From contig JAODUO010000859.1 of assembly GCA_025642075.2 (NCBI GenBank), forward strand, positions 131,501-195,500: 64,000 nucleotides of DNA, given 5' to 3'. Position 1 is the stretch's first letter; each line of letters starts with the position of its first letter. This DNA is from Ridgeia piscesae (Eukaryota; Annelida; Polychaeta; Sabellida; Siboglinidae). This document shows positions 11,590 to 52,600 of this stretch, in pieces. Position numbers and translations under genes: made by a program. The notes beneath the pieces were generated by a model. That model was given only the letters and a program-made list of their open reading frames with translations. It was not told the DNA's origin and searched no databases.

Positions 11590-13250
11590 TGGAGAGAGTG
11601 AGACTATTTAGGACAACTACCCGGTAATTGTAACACCAAAAATGGTAGCTATATAAGAAAATAAGGGATATGAAGGATAATACGTCACCTGGAGTGGATG
11701 GGATTCCTCCCAAATTACTACTGGAAATTGTAGAACAAATTAGCATACCGCTTGCAACTGTGTTCAATTTGTCAATAGAGGAGGGAATAGTTCCGTTAGA
11801 ATGGAAAGAAGCAAACATTATACCATTATTTAAAAAAGGATCAAGAAGCAAGTCAGAGAACTATAGACCAGTGGGTTTAACATCGGTGATATGCAAACTA
11901 TTAGAAAGACTAATTAAAGATCACTTGTTTGATTTTCTTGTTAAGAATAACTTGATTAACCCATCTCAACATGGGTTTCTAAAAGCGAGGTCATGCTTAA
12001 CAAATATCATATGTTTTTTTGAAGATGTCACAAAGTAGTTAGATGAGGGATCACCAGTAGATATAATCTACTTAGATTTAAAATAAAACCTTTGAAAGAT
12101 TACTAGTTAAACTAAAGGCCCATGGCATACGAAATGGTATGATTAACTGGATAGAAAAATGGCTTATTGATAGAAGACAAAGAGTAGTAGTTGATGGGGA
12201 GGTTTCAAACTGGAAATCGGTTTTGAGTAGAGTACCGCAGGGATCAGTACTGGGACCTATTTTATTCTTAATATATATCAATGATTTGGATGATGACATA
12301 ACAAGCAAGGTGTTGAAGTTTGTGGACGACACAAAAGTGTTTAGAAAAATTAAAAGTGATGCAGATAGACAGCAATTACAAGATGATCTGATTATCTGAA
12401 TAAGTTGATAGAATGGTCTGAGAAGTGGCAAATGCTGTTTAATTTTGGAAAGTGTAAGTGCCTTCACACAGGACATGGGAGTGAAGATGCACAATATACA
12501 ATGGGTGGTACTGTACTAAATACTACTGTAAAGGAATAGGACTTAAGGTTAACTATTAATGCTGATATGAAGGTATCAGAGCAGTGTGGAATTGCAGCAG
12601 CGATGGAAAACCAAATTCTTTGATTAATTAAGCCAAATATAGTATACAAGGAAACATAACTAATAATTTTAATACCGCTGTACAAAACAATGGTTAGGCC
12701 TCATTTAGAATATTGTATACAAGCATGGAGGCCATATTGCTGGAAGGATATTGATATACTAGAAAGAGTACAAAGGAGAGCAACCAAAATGATACAAAAA
12801 CTCGGGAATATTAGTTATGAAATGCGTCTAAAAGAATGTGGATTAACAACACTAGAAACCAGGAGACTGAGAGGAGATCAGATAGAAGTGTTTAAAATAT
12901 TGAATGGGTATGAAAATATTGACAGAATTTTTTTTCTCGGTTAAGGAAGAGATCGAGAAGGACTAGAAGACATGGAATTACATTAGCAAAGAAGCAGTGT
13001 AGACTAGATATTAGAAGTTTCATTTTCACAAAGAACAGTAAACCAATGGAACAGATTATCAGCTGATTGTGTAGGTGCTAGTAGTGTTAATATATTTAAA
13101 AATAAAATTGACATATACCTAAGAAGGGCGGGGTGTACTTAGATAGATAGGTTGGACTCTCGATAAGCCAAAATAAGGACTTCCTTGTCCACCTGCCATC
13201 TAGAGTTGATTCTCTAGGTGGCAATCTTGTTAAATCTTGTTAAACATTGC
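11590..13250 (+). mobile_element. Decayed non-LTR retrotransposon (CR1/Jockey-like) with broken reverse transcriptase
   Basis: Three plus-strand frames carry pieces of one reverse transcriptase: TSPGVDGIPPKLL..NYRPVGLTSVICKLLERLI (11670-12038), RVPQGSVLGPILFLIYINDL with FVDDTK in place of the usual FADDT catalytic motif (12139-12399), and the downstream region MVRPHLEYCIQAWRPY..DILERVQRRATKMI (12690-12944). Stop codons and frameshifts at about 12036, 12080, 12398 and 12530 break it. The 3' end carries ACTCTCGATAAGCCAAAATA and finishes with the repeated ATCTTGTTAA motif near 13230-13250. The 5' part is missing, as is typical of truncated LINE copies. Confidence 0.85.
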
Positions 13251-15026
13251 GTCTCGTCTTGAAAGTTGGCACTGGGCTGCACTGATCTAGAGCTGTCTTG
13301 AGTTGAATTGTCACACTTCTTTACCAATCCTAGCAGTCGTTCACATTGCTTCTTCTGAGGGCAACATTATTATGGACTTTCTAACTTAACAACGAATAAC
13401 TCTTATGCACGCATATTTGCTGGTTACGCCATCTGGCGATTAAACTAAAACTAGTGTGATGTAGCAAAACGTCAAAAGAGGGCGTATCTTTGTGTATCGT
13501 CGCCATTTTAGAGAGATGACAGACGAAAACGTGCGCACAAAATACACAGATGTGTGATATCAAAGTATAGTTCATACTAGACGCTGGGTGAGTATCATGT
13601 AAAAAGCATGTGTTTAATCAACCAGTAGTTTCCAGCATCATGTATTTGAATAACCATTCAAACATTATCAATGGATTTCAAATTCAGTGTGCTGTCTTGA
13701 CTCGACTGGCCACTCACTCGCTGTCAGACAGTCACACTGACACTGCCATTCAACTTGTCAGTGTCAATGACCGTGTGTCTGTTATTAAATTCATTCTCCA
13801 CTCTGTGTTGTGTTGTTTCTCTCTTTTGTTTGATTGATAAGGTGAACGCACATGTTGAACTAGTTCTAGTTGAGCAAGCTAGTATATTGACTCAAGACTC
13901 GATTTGTAGTTGACCTGGTTAGCTAAGTTATTATTGATTATGATTGCTCTTTTGGCTTTGCCCAGAAATTGCAGAGCAGTGATTTGTAACCGGAAATCTG
14001 CTGTCTAGAACGTGGGAAAGTTAAACGTCACAAGGTATTGTGGTTACCTCTGCTCGCGTCGGCATTATATTCTCCTTTGAACATGTTGCTAGTGGAATCT
14101 TTCAAATTGCAAACATTGTTCTGAGCTTCATACAGTAACTGAACACATTTTGGCAGGCAATAAACCTTCAACATGTATGATGTATTCATGAGAACCGGAG
14201 AACGAAACGAAAATAATAATCCCGTGGAGCTGGTGCCGCAACAGGAGGGATATATATATGTCATTGTTAATCACTCTCACAGTCAACAATGATAATTATT
14301 TAAAATTGATGATGTATTTTGTGTGGTTTTATTATCTCATTTGGCAAAAGTAAAACGTGAAAACAAACTAAAAAATGGGAAAGTCCATTTTGAGATATGA
14401 TTTTTGGAAGAAGAACGATTTTATGACCATATTTTTAGATGCTATTTCTAAGGTTAAGCCTATCCCTTAGGTACATACAGCATCAGCAAACTAGTGAATG
14501 ACATCATAACTGTGACAAATGTTGTAGTAAAACTATAATTAAAACAGTTATGTTCAATATTTATGAAATCTGGCATTAAAAATTACGAAATGGCAATGTA
14601 ACTGAGCATCTAAATTGTGTGCATCAGCACTAATACTCTGAACAGTAAACCTGCATGCGCCAGTCATCATGTTTTCGCTCACGTTACCACTGGCAACTGA
14701 CAGCCGTGGTGACATGCTCAGTAGTATTAATGATGTTCAGTTCAATGTAAAATTTAGCAAATAACAGATTCAACAACCGTAGATCTGATGCCTTTGCAAT
14801 ACATTGACTATGCAGACAAGTCTATGTTTGGAATGTCTACTTTATCCCAACCCTATTGCCGATAATATTCGCAGTGATCTATGTATAGTGTGCTGTATGT
14901 AAAGAAATGGTCCTTGTTATTATAGTTAGTCATATTTAAATAACAACACTCTTATATGTAAGCTGGTTCATATCACTCAAATTACCATTAACTCTTAATG
15001 TCTGTCCATGCAATAATAATGTGGTA
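13251..15026 (+). other. Intergenic DNA upstream of the USP gene
   Basis: No coding sequence recognised. The only candidate function is the promoter-like stretch near 13440-13587. A 75-codon open frame at 13610-13837 looks random. Confidence 0.4.
13440..13587 (+). promoter_or_regulatory. Candidate promoter and 5'UTR exon of the USP gene
   Basis: The stretch holds CGTCGCCATTTTAG (a YY1-like core) and then a strong donor, CGCTGG|GTGAGT, with GT at 13588-13589. The translation start of the USP gene sits four bases into its exon (17326), so at least one upstream non-coding exon is required, and this is the best candidate I found. Inference only. Confidence 0.3.
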
Positions 15027-16254
15027 CAGTCGCGCCTCGTTATAACGCGGTAGTTGGGGTCCACGAAATGGAACCGCGTTGTAAACGAGGCGCGTTATAG
15101 ATTATATTCCGCCAGGGGCGCCACCACCCCCAAAACGCTACAACAGCAACCAAAGCCAATGTGCTGGTTGCACGGTGTATGCGTGATTTATAAAACTAAC
15201 TGACATTGAAACCAACGTAAATGTGTATTACGTTAAAATAATATACACTGTCGAATGTTGAACTGAGTAAATCTTGCGAATGGTGTACAGTTTTGAAATA
15301 AATTCAGAGCCAACGCGCCTCGCCCTCGTCTGGCGATGCGAACTGAGGCGGAGCGATAACACAGTACGCGGTCGCGGTCTAAAATAACCTTGAACTCAGC
15401 AGCCGAAACGCACAAATGATTTGACATGTTGCCGAAGTCGGTCAAATATTAATACTTATACTAATTGCGCTCACTGTTGGCTTAATTTCATGTTTTAATC
15501 AATCCCAAAATAGAAATTTAGATCGCACATTTACCGTGCCGATTTATAATGCAATTCACGGTGGTTCGAGGCTACTGCGGTTCACACCCAGTTGACGAAT
15601 TTGTATATTTGCGCACAAGTAAATGTTTTTTCGTATACGTAATGAAGAAAACATAACATAACTTTAGCCTGCCATTTCAGTACCATAATTATTTTTTGTC
15701 ACCGCCCGATTCGTAAGCAATTTAATTGCCATTTACAAGCCGACGAAGGCGCTCGTTCGTGGAAGCCACAGTGAACGGGTGCCTTCGCTGAAGCCACAGC
15801 GAACTGGCAGGAGACAAACGCGATTGATATCGGCGCAAACAAACAGGACTTTGTACCAAATTGACTGTGCCTAAAGTTAATTAAATGCAATCAAAGGAAT
15901 TGGTAACGTTTTAAACAAACACTTAAGAAATTACCACACAAACCAAGCGCTGGTTACACAATAGATCGGTTTGAAAAACGATTGGATTGGTGCCGCGAAG
16001 CCGACGGCAGAGCAGAAGCCAGGGGCACAACGAACTCAGCAACGCAGTTGTACTTCTGTGTTAAATTTCTTAATATCAATACATTTTTTCTAGATACACC
16101 TGTACAAGACAAACATGAGGACTTCATAAAAATAAGTGACAGTTAATTACAGCGTTATTGTTAGCTGTAGCGCCCATTTCCCCCCTGGCGGCAGAAATTC
16201 GGGGTCCACGACCGACCGCGTTATAGCCGATTCGCGTTATAGCGAGGCGCGACT
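15027..16254 (+). mobile_element. Non-autonomous pogo/Tigger-like DNA transposon, copy 1
   Basis: Starts CAGTCGCGCCTCGTTATAAC after TA, and ends with the inverted form (TTATAGCGAGGCGCGACT). About 1.23 kb. Two near-identical copies lie at 22592 and 23869, which defines the boundaries. It has no transposase; open frames of 60-70 codons recur in the copies but look fortuitous. The right-hand TA is disturbed because another element begins at once (16261). Confidence 0.85.
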
Positions 16255-16260
16255 ACTACA

Positions 16261-16760
16261 GTAGAACCCCTCATTTAAGACCGCCCCCCCCAAATCAGAG
16301 TGGAGCGGTCTTAAAAGACGGATTTGGTTACTTTGTATTAATTCATACGTTTACACATATCATAATAATTAATGTCCATATAGCATGAATGCTGTTGAAA
16401 ACTAAGTAGTAAAATACACAAAATAAAAAGTAGAAAATAAAAATAAGACGACACATTAACAACACAAATTTATCTTTTCTGTTTATTTTACGTGGGTCAG
16501 TATAAATTTTAATTTTGAATAGTTTTATAATGTAATATCTGATAGAAAAGGTATCCTTATTTAATTAGTTATTTTAAATTCGGTTTAAGAGGCTAAAAAG
16601 TGCTGCCACCTCACAGCATTTTGGTAATCGCGCCACAGTTGCCATTTTCTTTGTTTTTCCAGCGGCGCAAAACGATCTTTTTTACTTTATGACCTAACGA
16701 TAAAAGCGACCTCTTACAGCCGCCAAACTTCCTCTCTCGTAACGTATATTACATATACAC
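16261..16760 (+). mobile_element. Second TIR-type element fragment
   Basis: Begins CAGTAGAACCCCTCATTTAA after TA, the style of another Tigger/pogo-like terminus. A related end occurs inverted at about 38047. The internal segment 16590-16710 (GTGCTGCCACCTCAC..GGCGCAAAACGATC) is repeated in reverse complement at about 35098-35220. The right boundary is not clear. Confidence 0.5.
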
Positions 16761-17253
16761 ATGCTGGGTTATAACATAAAATCATTTAAATTCCTGTAAA
16801 GAATAAAATTCACAAATCAAAATTATACTAAACTCGACATCGCCATGCACATCCGTGCCCCATTAGTCATGCGTTTAAGTGAATTCGTTGAAAGATTTAG
16901 GTTTAAAACTGTGCTGTCCACCTATCGGATGGTCGTTCGTCAGGGATAAAATGCAAACTGCCACCGTCGCTGGTCGTGTTTGCCAGGTGGTTGTTGAAGA
17001 GGGGTCATTTATACAGCATAAACAGTCCATCACTGGAAAAACGGTCGTAAAAAGTGGGTGGGTGTTAATCAAGGGGGTCATTCATGAGGAGTTCTGCTGT
17101 AATAACTATATATTTACACAAGGTTGATTGATATTACTTGATGATTAGATGTGTTTATTAGGGCCCTATGACAGTTTACTGGTAGGACATCTCGCTCTCA
17201 GCATTTGCAGTCATTGGTTTAGGATGTGTGACACAAACACGCACGTCGCACGC

Positions 17254-17285
<32 letters not shown>

Positions 17286-17325
17286 ACAGATTTTGGGCTC
17301 ATATTTCAGTGGTTTGCTGTTTCAG
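16761..17325 (+). other. 5' intron of the USP gene
   Basis: No exon seen. There is a short CA run at about 17254-17288, and the segment ends in the acceptor GTTTGCTGTTTCAG. Confidence 0.5.
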
Positions 17326-17329
17326 AGAC

Positions 17330-46136
<28,807 letters not shown>

Positions 46137-48290
46137 CACTTTACAAAGGTTCAGTCGGTCAGCCATGACCTGGGGTCAGACTTATTGACCGCTGATGAGT
46201 TGAGTGGCTCGTATAGAAATGACACTTTGTGGAACTGATCGCGGCATCAAACGCGACGTAATCTGATCTCTGTTTATACATTTGCATCACTTCACCTGAG
46301 TTAATACAGACCATGTACAGACGCGATGCATACAGACATTGTACAGACATGATGTTGTTTTATACACAGCAGACTGTCTCCAAGACAGGCCCAGTGCCAC
46401 TATTCCCGGTAAATGTGTAATTGTTGAATGTTGATGGCTCCATAATGTTGCTTTCTGTTCAGCCACTGATGCGTGTACACGATTTTTCTTAGTGTTTTCT
46501 GTAATACCTCAAAGGTAGTCATTTCATATAACCAAATGAATGAAATCGTCAATTCTGCATTAACGATGGACTAAAAAGTCGGCAACCTTTTGTACACATT
46601 ACAATATTTATGTCGTTCATTGCCATTGGACATCAATGTAAAGATCCAGAATCATCTAGCAGGTTGCATTAATATAAATTTCTAGTCAGATTTGTGTGTG
46701 TATTCAGATATTATAGTTAGTTACAATGTCAATATCAGAAAGGATTATTAGTCTAATCACAGTGACTGAATGATACAGTGGTTCTGATGGTTGTACAAAA
46801 CCAAAGGTTTTAAAATATTTATTCCAACTCAAATCTGTGAGACTTGTAGAATTCATCTTGTAGTCAGTAAACTTGCAAAATGAAATGTTCTGTGTGTGAA
46901 CAGTTGCATGAATTATTGGACGAGATAATAACATTTCAGTGCAGAGAAATACACGACCACATACATCATTCAAGACATCGCGTGTATTTTCACAATTTCC
47001 AGTTATTCTATGTTTGGTTTATCCCACAATATAAGTATCGTACAATTAGGAATTTAACTTTAGTTGTAAATTCCTTCCTTAACCCTGATCAGACAACCAG
47101 CTGAGATGTTTTAATTAACCAAGTGAGACCATCTGATCACATCATAAAGGTAGCAATAAATACGTGTGCATGGAAAACAACATAGGGGAGAGCGCAGATG
47201 AAAACCTGGGGATGTTGCTTTTGACTCCAGCATCGAGAAGGGGCTTACTATAAACCACAATAGATGACTGTGACTATGTACACATACCTTGTACACACCT
47301 CGACTTAATTGTGTGGTGCAACCCAACTACATCCTCTACCAACATGTAAAAGTTAAATTTCGTATGACCAAAATAATAGACGGACAGTGGACTCGATGTG
47401 GAATGTGTTCGATATATCCTACAGGTACAGAAGTGTGTAGGTGCAAGTTAATATATTGGTATATTAGGCATCCATAATAGTGAAAGGATGATTTTGTATA
47501 ACACTAGACGTCACTTTCGCTCGCTGTCTGTCTCTCTCTCTAGTACTATATAAACAGTACACATCTGAGGATGTTGACTTCACGTGATATTCACATCTCA
47601 ACTTGATCGCATCACATTTCGCTTGTTCCCTATGAGCACTGCACAAATTTGATTCAAATACACATTTAACCATGCCTTGGCACAAGAAACCACTGCTTTA
47701 TGCTGGTGCCACTCAATGACATCATCCACACCCACAAACTTTTGAAACAATGCAATAGAACTCGGCATGATTTTGTCTGTGATATTTACAGTAGTCCACT
47801 TGTCTATCCACGTTAATAATCGTTATTAGCAGAGTTAAATGTGCAAGCTGCAGTTGTTGGATTTTACCGTATGTGTACACAATTATTGTGTAGTACACAA
47901 CTAGGAACATCCCAACAGTCTTATTGAAGCAAACGTTGGTGTTGATACCATATTGCTATATCATAATGGTTTGTTAACATGTATCTTGGATGATGTCTAC
48001 GAGAAAGGCCTTCCACATACATTCAGATCACACATTCGGTAACATGCACACACCCCCCCACCCGTCATATATAATAGACGTACCCCATTGAGATTAAAAT
48101 ATAAAGTCATGCATATCAAATACGCTATTGTGGTGCTTTCCAAATTACATTTCCAACATCAATGGGCCAAGGAGGTGACTGAACGTACAGAAACAACCAA
48201 CAGCACCTGGTAGGTGATTCACTTATACCACTCCTAAGTTAGCATATTAATTAATAATATATATATATAATAGATTTAAGAAAACGTTAA
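46137..48290 (+). other. USP 3'UTR and convergent intergenic region
   Basis: No coding sequence recognised. An AATAAA at about 47155-47160 could end the USP transcript. Downstream sequence lies between two genes that face each other tail to tail. Confidence 0.45.
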
Positions 48291-49604
48291 CGTTTTGTGG
48301 AAATGTCTTATTTTATTGTTGTCTTGACAACTAAGAAACTCGCTGCAGAAACATGTAACATACAAATACAAAGTTTGTCTGTAAAGATGACAACACATGA
48401 CGTAACAAAACTACCAAATGACACGGCAATAGACAAAACAGTTGCTACGAACTTCTGAAAGTACAAATCTAACTGGCATAATAAGCAAAAACATATCAAG
48501 GAAATGAGACTAACAGGTCTAACTGGCACATTAAACTTTACAATTGTCCTGAACCAAAATCAACTTGGCATGCTACGTTAACTAAGTAATATCGTCACTT
48601 TAAAGTGCTCGCAAAGTATTACTGATAATGTGGACCAACAAAACATACAACCAGAACTGCTTAGGGGTACCATATTTTGCGGAAACATTTTCAACGGGAA
48701 TATTTACACAGCTGTACAAGGAACATGAACTTACACAGGGATTCCTAAAGAAAACGGCTCACTGAAGTCCCAACAAGGCTTCGCCACTGTGAGGTCATAA
48801 TAATACACAAGTACTGAGAGTGAAACATGTGGCTATCACCTGTCATCTGGGTCCTTGATGCAAGACTAATGCATTCTGCTGAAGAGGACTCCATTTGTTT
48901 ACAATCTAGAATCATGACGAGTTCCATACACACACACACTTGTTCAGATTTGTAAACAATTCATTTCACCTGAAACTGATATGACGGCATGCGCCATGCA
49001 AGCTTTCCTTGCAACACCAGGTAAGTGGACCAGTAGGTCAGCACAGTTCCCAGCATGCACCTCTCATCACAGTGAGATGAGGCCAGCTAACAACAATCCA
49101 TTGTAAACCACAAACGTTCAAACCTTGGCAATAATCCCATCTATTCCAGGAAGATGGTTCTAATATTTGGATCATCATTCAACCTGTTTCATTACTTATA
49201 ACTTTGTTAAACATGTTGGAAACCAAGGACCATTTTACTAAGCTCAAGGAAGCTCCATCATTAAACTGAATCTATTGTTAAATAAGTATATCATTTTTAA
49301 ATACACTTAGGACACTATTTCCGACACACTGGCACAGCCAGTGGCGACACTGGTGCAAACTATTTTCATTATACAAGTTAAACATTTTATAGAGCAAAAT
49401 TAGGCTGATGAACTCATAAGAACGTTAATGAAGCAGTCTCCAGACCACTACAAAATTAGTGCAATATTTCATCCATCCGTACAAACCTCGATTAACTAAA
49501 AATCCCTGTCTGTCTGTCGTGTGTACCACATACCCACCCTACACAAGCAATGGCACTTAGCGAGAACACACATGAGGACACACATGCAGCAGTAGATGTC
49601 AGCA
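48291..49604 (-). other. Probable 3'UTR of the zinc-finger gene
   Basis: Follows the stop codon at 49605-49607. AATAAA on the minus strand at 48317-48312 is a plausible poly(A) signal. No other feature was seen. Confidence 0.5.
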
Positions 49605-52600
49605 CTAGTCACTGCTGGAGTCCGAGTCACTGTTGTCGGTGTCGGACGAGTCAACGTCATCGTCCTCCTGATCCGACTCTCCGCTGTCATCGTCGGTGCT
49701 GTCGGACGACGACGACGACGAGCCACCACTCCTCCGGTCCTTCCAGCCGGCCTTTGGCGGCGGGATCTTGATTGAGATTGTCACTGGTGGATGTGGTGGA
49801 TCTGTATCCCTGTTTATCTCCCCGCCTCCCACTGTCTTGCCATCACCTCCCTGTTGTTCCGTCACCTCTGACGTCTCCGCGTGGTCGTCCCCACCCGCTG
49901 CCTTCACCGTGTCACTTGTCTCTGTGTCACCACAGTTCGTCTCTCCTCCAGCCAGTACGTCAGGTTGTCCTCCATCCTCACATCCTCTTCTGGCAACACT
50001 ACCCAATTGGCCATTATCCGATGCAGAATCACTCGCCGCTTCCCTAGAATCACTTCCCACTTCCCCCTCATCACGGTCAGATGGGTCCTTGCTGCTGGGA
50101 CACGCTCTGGGCGTCAGCGTGTCATCTTTCCCCTGAGTCTGTGACTTTGTCCTGGTGGATTCTGATGTCTCAGTATCCTGGGCCTCAGATGACCCACCAC
50201 GCTTGTCACCGTCACCAAGTTGTCCTTGGCCATTTACACACGTGCTCAGTGGTGACTGGCTTTTGGGTGCCTCTGTCATGTCAACATCAGATTCCCCGTC
50301 ACTGGTGACAGCATCACCGACTTTGTCTTCAGTGCTGCCACTCGCGATATTGTTTGATAGTTTTGACGGCAACTTTCCCACCTGCGATTCTGTTGCTTCC
50401 TTATCCTCAGCCTTCTGCGACCGCTCGTGTTTCTTGCGATGCAGCGCTTCCATGACAGCGTTCAGCTTTGTGTGCATGTCCTCGACTTGACTCGACACAG
50501 AATCAATCCCAACCTCCGTGTGCTTCAGTGCAGGTGAGCCATTCTGTTCCGTCGTCCGTTTGCTCTCCGGGGAAGCAAAATTGGAAATGTCCGACGACTC
50601 CACATCGCTCGACGAAATTGCACTGATACCGTTTTTGTCCAAGTGATCCGTGGACTGACACGTGACTTCTGAGTTGACGTTCATCACAATCGTTCCGTTC
50701 TTCCCGAACCCTGTCTGAATCTCTGTGTAGCCTCCACTCGACGACTTGTGTTCCGTCTTGACGTGCGCGCGTATGTCGTGCACGTTTGTCATCATGCTTG
50801 TGCAGTACGAGCACTGATACATCTTCTCTGGGCTGTTGCCACCAGAGTGCGCCGGCGGTGCTGCCGCGGCGACGCTCGCACGCTCCTCCACGACGCAAGG
50901 ATGACTGTCGTAGTCGTCCAGTGAGTGACTGAAGAAGTCGCATGTACGACTCTTGCACAGGTACATTTTTGACTTCTTGTGATCAATACGTGCCTTCTCG
51001 CTGAAGCAGATGAACCAGTACTCGCACGGATGATGCTCCAGCAGGTGTTCCTTCACTGACCGGCGGTCATCGCAGCTAGCCTTGCAGTAGAAGCACAGGT
51101 AAGGGTATGACACCTTGCTCGAGCTGACGGTCTTCGCGATTTGCGGTGTCTTTGCCTTCTTGCAGCCGTCCGACTTGCTGCTGTGCACATGCTTCCGTTT
51201 GGTTCCTTTTGTCTGATGCTCACATGACTTTGTCTTGCGTGCGTGCCGGTTGATGACAGGGAGCAGAAACTGCATGTCTGTGTGCACACGCTTCAGGTGG
51301 CTCACAAACTCGCGTGATGTGTACGTCATGAAGTCACATGACAACAGTGGACACATGTAGAGACGCGACTCCTGCCGGTAGAATCTCGCTTTAACATCGA
51401 GAACGACGGGGTCCCAGCGGGGATGTTCACTGATCAGATGGTCCTTGATGGTGACGGGGTCATACGACGACGGCAGGTCACAGTAGCGACACTTCAGCAG
51501 TAGGCGCGGTGTCGCAGCGCCCCCTTTCAGGTCACTGATAAACTGCACGAGCACCGGGTCGTTGGTGGCACTGAAGATCCCATCCAGTGCCCCGTCATCG
51601 TCGACTGCGCCCTCAGTGGGCGTATTCTTGAGTGACGCCGACCGAAGCGATGAACAACGCGTTGCGATTTTTGCAATTGGCTCGTCGTCACTGCTACCTT
51701 TGTCCTTGTCCTTATGCTTCAGCGTCTCGGTGACCGTGTTACCGACATGCAGTGGGTTCTTGCCTATGTGTGCGTACAGCGCCTCCTTCATTGGGGTGAG
51801 GAACTGACAGGAGAGGAGCGCGCATGGATACAGGAACTTGGAGCGTTTGCTGCCGCCGACTCGCAGGTCGCACACTTTGATCTCGTCGTCGGGATGGCGA
51901 TACAGAATGTGCTGCTTCACGACGAGTGGCCGGAACGTTTTGTAAACACAGTACGGACACCCATACTTACCCAACTCTGAGGAGTTTGGCAAGACCAACA
52001 TCTCAGTAGTGTCCTCCATGGGCATGCTCTCCTCATCCGCTCCTTCGTTGATGTCCAGATCGTGGTGAAGCATCTCTCCTTTCTCTGCAATGATCTTTTT
52101 GAGCACAGCGAATTTGGGAACGTCTTCCAGACGCACAAGATGCACCGAGGCGGTCTTCATGTGAGCCGGGGTCACGACCCCGTCCGACGGCATCGCCGGA
52201 GGACGCAGCACAACTTCGCCATGAAGATTCTGCGGGTTACTCTCTGGGTGTACAAACTTGATATGGGTGCGAATATTGCCCCGAAACACACTGGACCGGC
52301 TGCAACTCGGGCACACAAACATGTCTGTGGCGTCTTTCAGGACCTTCGCCTCGCGTACAGACCGTGGTCCCTGCAGCCGCCTAGTGGGCAGTAGGTCAAC
52401 GGTGCCATTCCGAATCTTGAGGCGGCGCGATGCCGGGCCACTTGGCACACGGTATGGTCGACGGCGTACCAACAGCACGGGACGGCCGGCATGCTGTGAC
52501 ACGACGTGTTTGTACATGAAGATGCGCCGACTGCTGCGGTGGTCGCAATACGGGCAGCCCCACAGTCGCTCCAGCGTGTGAACTGTGATATGGACACGCA

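Noticed and set aside
15233..15445. 60-70 codon frame repeated in the three pogo-like elements (15233, 22797, 24680)
   Set aside because: Shared because the elements are copies; no transposase features, and indels change its length between copies.
50503..50958. 151-codon minus-strand frame and many plus-strand frames across the zinc-finger exon
   Set aside because: Shadows of the long coding exon in other frames.
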